Position numbers and translations under genes: made by a program
NCBI GenBank assembly: GCA_027577415.1
Contig: JANBQS010000475.1
Location: 1-17,155, forward strand
Length of the DNA: 17,155 nucleotides
Origin: Coemansia sp. RSA 922
Taxonomy: Eukaryota > Kickxellomycota > Kickxellomycetes > Kickxellales > Kickxellaceae
Direction of reading: 5' to 3'
The notes under the pieces: model-generated
The model's input: the letters and a program-made list of their open reading frames with translations, nothing else
What the model was told of the DNA's origin: nothing
Databases searched by the model: none
Shown here: positions 15,647 to 17,155 of the stretch, piece after piece
How the letters are laid out: each line of letters starts with the position of its first letter
How positions within the stretch are numbered: position 1 is the stretch's first letter

Positions 15647-17155
15647 TTAGCGATTCCGACGACGAGGCTTCTTTGGAGTTGCATCTCCAGACCTGCTCGG
15701 TACTGGCGTCTTTGCAGGCGAAGAAGTCGGCGTAGCAGCAGGTTTTCCATGGGCAGGACCTTGCACAGACGACTTTTTAGCAGACCTAGCGCCCTTACTC
15801 TTGAGTTCGCGCAAGTAATTAATAAGTGGCGTTGTCGTTTCCTTGGCACCCTTCGCGTCCCCCTCAGACCCCCCATTCGACGCTGACGCAGCGGCCGCAT
15901 ATGACACATGGGAAAGCGGCTTGGTGCCTGCCACCGCCACACTATCCCCAGCAGTAGCATCTGCGATAGCATTGGGATCCATAGTAAGGAATGCGATAAA
16001 ATCCGGGTCATCATCGATAGTCCCAGAAAGCATATCACCAGCACTGATGCCAGCCGACCAGGGCACATGCTGGAACGCCGCAAGCTCAACAGCAGCTCTG
16101 CTCACAGTGCCGTTTTTGCTAAACACATGGCCGTGGTAGTGCCGATAGAAATGGTCGACTTCGACTGGAGTTGCAAACAGAATGTACGCGCGGGATGGGT
16201 CGGCGGGCTTTGCTCGAGACTGGTGCTGCTTGCCAGGAACAAACGCACGCCAGTAGGGCTCGCTATCCAGGCGAGACAAGTTGTCGCTCTCGTACACATC
16301 TACCATCACCGTCGTCGTTGCGCCCAAGGATAGTGATGCCACGTCATCAGCCGCCGCCAAGGGAGCTTGCGCATCGCACTCGGCTTCTGCTTCGTCCTTG
16401 GGCACTGAGCCTTGGTCAGTAGTGGCGTCTGGCTCCGTGGTGGCCGTAGCCCCAGCGTCTGCTGCCATCGCCTCAAGGTCGGATCTTTGCCCACGCAGAA
16501 CCTGACGTTCCTTTTGCACAACCGTGCCGACATGCTGTGGGTTGAACCAGGGTAGCGCAGGCTCCACTGACTTCCAAAACACGTGCTCGGGAAGATCAAC
16601 CGGCAGCCAGCGGATAGTGACCTTGGTTACGGGCTTCCGCTCCACAGGCCTCAACGGCGGGAGATGCTGTCCGATCTGCTGGGGCTGTGCTGCAGGACTC
16701 GTGGAATCGTTGGCTTCGGCAGCTCTACTGGTCTTTCGAGTGGGCGTATCCAGCGTGCCGTTCTCCACTTTGGCCATAGGAGACACGCCCTTGCTGCCTT
16801 GCGCGTAGTTTGCTGCGCCTTTTTTCTTGGGGCTCTCCTTAGGCCCAGCCTTTGGCTTGATTGGCGCTCTCTGTGGCGTCCTAGGCACGGGCGCTGGGGC
16901 AGACAGATCCTCCGTAGCCACAAGTGCCGAAGTAACCGAGCTAGGTACGCCGGCCGTGGTTGTGTCGCTGGGACCAGCTACCGCCGCCGCTGGTTTCCCG
17001 GCAGGCTTATTCTTGGACCGTACTCGCACATTACCTGCACCCACTGTAGGATCGGGTCTTGGCCTAGGCCTGGGCTGTACAGTGTGAGGTGGCAGAGACT
17101 CCTTTATCGGTCTAACTGGTCTGACATATTCAGCGCTGTTGTTGCCAGGATGAAA
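15647..17155 (-). CDS. UPF3-type nonsense-mediated decay factor (5' end outside window)
   Basis: The frame is open from the right edge (first full codon 17155-17153) to TAA at 15649-15647, giving 502 visible residues with no ATG before the domain, so the start or an upstream exon lies beyond the window. The Smg4/UPF3 domain is recognisable in two parts: KVTIRWLPVDLPEHVFWKSV (from residue 178) and YWRAFVPGK (301) through SRAYILF, HYHGHVFSKNG and FQHVPW (366). UPF3 binds UPF2 through this RRM-like domain and links terminating ribosomes to mRNA decay. Between the two parts lies an acidic, Ala-rich insertion of about 75-90 residues not usual in the family. The 177 residues before the domain are low complexity (Pro/Ala/Lys-rich), and the C-terminus is basic (KKPRRRNR), plausible for nuclear shuttling. 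No exon-junction-complex binding motif was recognised. Confidence 0.85.
   Translation of the reverse strand, partial: FHPGNNSAEYVRPVRPIKESLPPHTVQPRPRPRPDPTVGAGNVRVRSKNKPAGKPAAAVAGPSDTTTAGVPSSVTSALVATEDLSAPAPVPRTPQRAPIKPKAGPKESPKKKGAANYAQGSKGVSPMAKVENGTLDTPTRKTSRAAEANDSTSPAAQPQQIGQHLPPLRPVERKPVTKVTIRWLPVDLPEHVFWKSVEPALPWFNPQHVGTVVQKERQVLRGQRSDLEAMAADAGATATTEPDATTDQGSVPKDEAEAECDAQAPLAAADDVASLSLGATTTVMVDVYESDNLSRLDSEPYWRAFVPGKQHQSRAKPADPSRAYILFATPVEVDHFYRHYHGHVFSKNGTVSRAAVELAAFQHVPWSAGISAGDMLSGTIDDDPDFIAFLTMDPNAIADATAGDSVAVAGTKPLSHVSYAAAASASNGGSEGDAKGAKETTTPLINYLRELKSKGARSAKKSSVQGPAHGKPAATPTSSPAKTPVPSRSGDATPKKPRRRNR

Noticed and set aside
15300..15735. Small plus-strand frames upstream of and antisense to the UPF3 3' end
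   Set aside because: No recognisable domain or conserved pattern; one is antisense to a real coding region.

Overview
The window looks like nuclear DNA from a fungus, most likely an early-diverging one; Kickxellales/Coemansia-like is my best guess and is inferred from general impression only. The reasons are compact, mostly intron-free genes, one short 83-nt intron with GTAAGT, a CTGAC branch-like site and TAG, pyrimidine-rich spacers, and eukaryotic/fungal families (coronin, UPF3, HPP-family membrane protein, serine carboxypeptidase, ketopantoate reductase, RNase H1-type protein).

Left arm (1-5000), moderately GC-rich. It holds the 3' end of a coronin gene (+), a 951-residue bZIP factor with a membrane segment after the zipper (+, ATF6/CREB3-like layout), and a convergent 2-dehydropantoate 2-reductase gene (-) whose first exon is only 28 nt. 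Restoring that exon completes the Rossmann GxGxxG motif.

Centre (about 5000-11046), AT-rich accessory island. It contains a gene-free kilobase, a frame-broken Myb/SANT-repeat gene relic (6059-6893, -), and three tandem units of a small unrecognised gene family on the minus strand (copies A 7130-7483, B 8383-8739, C 9850-10212). The three 117-120 residue products share a pattern like a thioredoxin fold without the CxxC. Each copy has a TATAAAAA box and, 84-92 bp further upstream, a CRE-type site (TGACGTCA in B, TGACATCA in A and C). A further distal element carries a palindrome built on TGTCAT/ATGACA, and it is duplicated in tandem upstream of copy C.

Right arm (11047-17155). An RNase H1-type protein (+) with an unusual N-terminal domain faces, with only 28 bp between stop codons, an HPP-family membrane protein (-). 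Then come a secreted/vacuolar S10 serine carboxypeptidase (-) and a UPF3-type nonsense-mediated decay factor (-) that runs off the right edge.

The conserved genes look like unrelated housekeeping functions lying side by side. The part most likely to be new is the small-gene array with its shared regulatory architecture. That a CRE-binding bZIP gene lies about 3-6 kb away is suggestive, but it is only an inference.
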